From the NCBI GenBank assembly GCA_024275555.1, contig JAJRYW010000624.1, forward strand, positions 1 to 16,415: a stretch of 16,415 nucleotides of DNA, in the 5' to 3' direction. The position numbers and the translations under genes were made by a program. Below, piece by piece: positions 14,672-16,415 of the stretch. The DNA is from Calditrichota bacterium. Its GTDB lineage: Bacteria > Calditrichota > Calditrichia > RBG-13-44-9 > J075. The number at the start of each line of letters is the position of its first letter. Positions within the stretch are counted from its first letter, which is position 1. The notes below the pieces were generated by a model, which did not search any database, had not been told where the DNA came from, and saw nothing but the letters and a program-made list of their open reading frames with translations.

Positions 14672-16336
14672 TCAGGGAGTGAGTTTTTCCAATTGATCCA
14701 GGGCGGCCCGAAGCCGCTTTACCACATCCTGCGGCGAGTAGGGCTTCTGGATGAAATCCATGACCCCCTGTTTCTGCATTTCCGTTTTCAAATCCGGGTC
14801 AAAATAGCCGCTGGCAAACACCGCTTGTATGGAAGGGCTGATCTCACGCATGCGCAGGAAGGCTTCCCAGCCGCCTAATTTCGGAAGACCGGAATCGCTG
14901 AAAACCAGGTTGATTTGGTCCCGGAACTGGCGGAATAATTCTACCGCCTCCAGGCCGTCCCGGGCAATAAACAAGTGGTAGCCATTTACCTGCAAAATGG
15001 TGGAAAGCAGATCGATGAGCATTTCCTCATCTTCCACCAGGAGAATGGTCTCCGTGCCGGCAATGGGGCGATCTGTTCGGGTTGTTTCTTCCCGCTGCAC
15101 CTGTTCCTCTACGGCCGGAAAATAAAAATGGAAGGTGGTGCCTTTGCCCAACTCGCTTTCCAAATCGATAAAGCCGTAGTGGCTGCTGACAATGCCGTAA
15201 ACCACCGCCAGGCCCAAACCGGTGCCCCGGCCCCGCTGCTTGGTGGTAAAGAATGGTTCAAAGAGCCGTTTCCGGGTGTCCTCATCCATGCCGGTGCCGG
15301 AATCTTTTACGCTGACCACTACAAAATCCACCGGCTTGGCTTCCGGAAATTTTTCCACCACTTTTTCCCGGGGCGCCACACGGGTGGTGATGGTAATCGT
15401 GCCTCCGTTGGGCATGGCATCCCGGGCGTTGACGCAAAGATTGAGCAGGGCCTGGTGAAGTTGGTTCTGGTCTGCCCGGATAGGGGGCAGGTACGGGTCC
15501 AGGTGGGTCTCGAATAAGACGGTTTTTGGGAACGTTTCCGAGAGCATGTGTACTAACTCTTTAACCAGGTGATTCAAATCGGCCGACTCGAAAACAATAT
15601 CAGCCTTGCGGGCAAAAGTCAGGATTTGTTCAACCAGGTTGGCCCCCCGTTTGACGGCGTTTAGAATTGCCTCAATGCTGTCGGCTTTGACCACGCCAGC
15701 GTAGTCGCGTTCCTGGAGCAGCGACGCGTGCCCCAGGATGATGCTGAGAATGTTGTTGAAATCGTGGGCCACCCCGCCGGCCAGGGTGCCGATGGATTGC
15801 ATCTTCTGGGCCTGGAGAAGCTGCTGTTCTAACTGCTTCCGCTCGGTGTTGTCGAAAATGTAACCCCGGAACTGTTTCAGGTTGCCCTCGTCATCCAGTT
15901 CGGGAATAATGTTCTGGATGACGTATACTTTATCGCCTCCGGAGGCAATCAATTCCGCTTCGTGATATTCTAATTTTTTTTCCTGCTTCAGCCGTTCTAA
16001 AAAAGCTTTGAATTCGTTGGCGTTCGGGTAAAGGCTGGCAAAGTTGATTCGCAGCGCATCGGCAACGGAGGGAAAGCCAAAGATTTTGGCGAAGGCCGGA
16101 TTGCAGGAAAGAATTTGCCCCTCGCCCGTGGCAATGAAGTCGCCGGTGAGGTCCTCCTCAAAAAAGCGCCGGTAGAGCTCCTTGCTGCGCTGAATGGCCT
16201 CTAATTTTTCCTGCTCCACCGCCAGGTGGCGACGACGATAGAGAATTGTGGTCACGATAATCGCCCACATCAGAATAAATAATACCGCCGTCCCGGTAAT
16301 GAATACCCAAAAAATATCTAATGGCGTGCTTGCCAC
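14672..16336 (-). CDS. Membrane-anchored PAS hybrid histidine kinase
   Basis: About 554 residues. One N-terminal membrane helix (roughly 10-33) ends in RRRH, so the sensor part faces the cytoplasm. A PAS domain (about 55-165) is followed by the HisKA helix with phospho-His in GGVAHDFNNILSIILGH, the HDFNN type. The ATPase domain has LNLCVNARDAMP (N box), KDSGTGMD (G1), EPFFTTK (F box) and GRGTGLGLAVVYG (G2). A C-terminal receiver has an acidic pocket in LVEDEE, a phospho-Asp in SDSGLP and a Lys in IQKPYSP. Phosphate likely passes from His to the internal Asp; a downstream partner is not in view. The GTG at 16336 is preferred because GGAGG lies 6 nt upstream; a TTG at 16339 is only 3 nt away. 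Residue positions given may shift by one. Confidence 0.93.
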   Translation of the reverse strand: MASTPLDIFWVFITGTAVLFILMWAIIVTTILYRRRHLAVEQEKLEAIQRSKELYRRFFEEDLTGDFIATGEGQILSCNPAFAKIFGFPSVADALRINFASLYPNANEFKAFLERLKQEKKLEYHEAELIASGGDKVYVIQNIIPELDDEGNLKQFRGYIFDNTERKQLEQQLLQAQKMQSIGTLAGGVAHDFNNILSIILGHASLLQERDYAGVVKADSIEAILNAVKRGANLVEQILTFARKADIVFESADLNHLVKELVHMLSETFPKTVLFETHLDPYLPPIRADQNQLHQALLNLCVNARDAMPNGGTITITTRVAPREKVVEKFPEAKPVDFVVVSVKDSGTGMDEDTRKRLFEPFFTTKQRGRGTGLGLAVVYGIVSSHYGFIDLESELGKGTTFHFYFPAVEEQVQREETTRTDRPIAGTETILLVEDEEMLIDLLSTILQVNGYHLFIARDGLEAVELFRQFRDQINLVFSDSGLPKLGGWEAFLRMREISPSIQAVFASGYFDPDLKTEMQKQGVMDFIQKPYSPQDVVKRLRAALDQLEKLTP

Positions 16337-16415
16337 CAAAAACCTCCGGCAAAAAATAAATTCGCTAAGATGTCCAGCATCCAGTGGATTCCCCAGGCGG
16401 TCAGCATTTGCGCCC
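16318..16415 (-). CDS. Possible C-terminal end of an upstream membrane protein (partial)
   Basis: A frame entering from the right edge runs 31 codons to a TAG at 16318-16320, overlapping the kinase start by 19 nt. The visible end reads MLDILANLFFAGGFWWQARH: hydrophobic, rich in Trp and Phe, and ending in a short basic tail, like the last membrane segment of an integral membrane protein. If real, the kinase ribosome site lies inside it and the two would be translationally coupled. The family is not recognised. The fragment is short, so it may be chance; the kinase frame is also open to the edge. Confidence 0.35.
   Translation of the reverse strand, partial: AQMLTAWGIHWMLDILANLFFAGGFWWQARH

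Overview
The window shows about 16.4 kb of a bacterial chromosome of moderate GC content: mostly core genes, short gaps and good Shine-Dalgarno sites, with no IS element, CRISPR array, tRNA or rRNA recognised. The lineage cannot be fixed from the sequence. A CheZ-type phosphatase outside an obvious proteobacterial setting, a Rex repressor, a TPR lipoprotein and a HEAT-repeat gene inside a che operon would fit an FCB-type or Calditrichota/KSB1-like bacterium, but that is a guess.

Layout. (1) 2-2035 (+) is the 3' four fifths of gyrA, followed by a perfect 14-bp hairpin. (2) A 364-nt leader with a candidate structured RNA and a Rex half-site precedes rex (2400-3023, +), the NADH/NAD+ sensing repressor. 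(3) A perfect bidirectional terminator (3044-3078) separates rex from a leftward group: a PTR1/FolM-like short-chain reductase (6098-5364), mtnA of methionine salvage (5277-4228) and a TPR lipoprotein (4207-3104). A likely extra promoter with two palindromes lies just upstream of mtnA. (4) A 368-nt divergent gap leads to the chemotaxis locus (+): cheW, a 328-nt gap with a possible small ORF, then a tightly packed run of HEAT-repeat gene, cheR, cheY1, cheY2, cheZ, cheA and cheB. (5) Facing cheB is a membrane-anchored hybrid histidine kinase (16336-14672, -), probably coupled to an upstream membrane-protein gene that runs off the right edge.

How it works together. CheA (autokinase) and CheW form the signalling core. 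CheR and CheB are the methylation adaptation pair. Two CheY proteins are the outputs, and CheZ is the phosphatase that ends the signal. No receptor (MCP), CheD, CheC or flagellar gene is in view.

The most unusual part is a repeated doubling of parts in this locus. CheA has two Hpt domains about 67% identical to each other and no recognisable P2 domain, there are two adjacent CheYs, and the CheZ tail carries two copies of a FliM/CheZ-type CheY-binding peptide. A HEAT-repeat protein of unknown role is co-transcribed with them.
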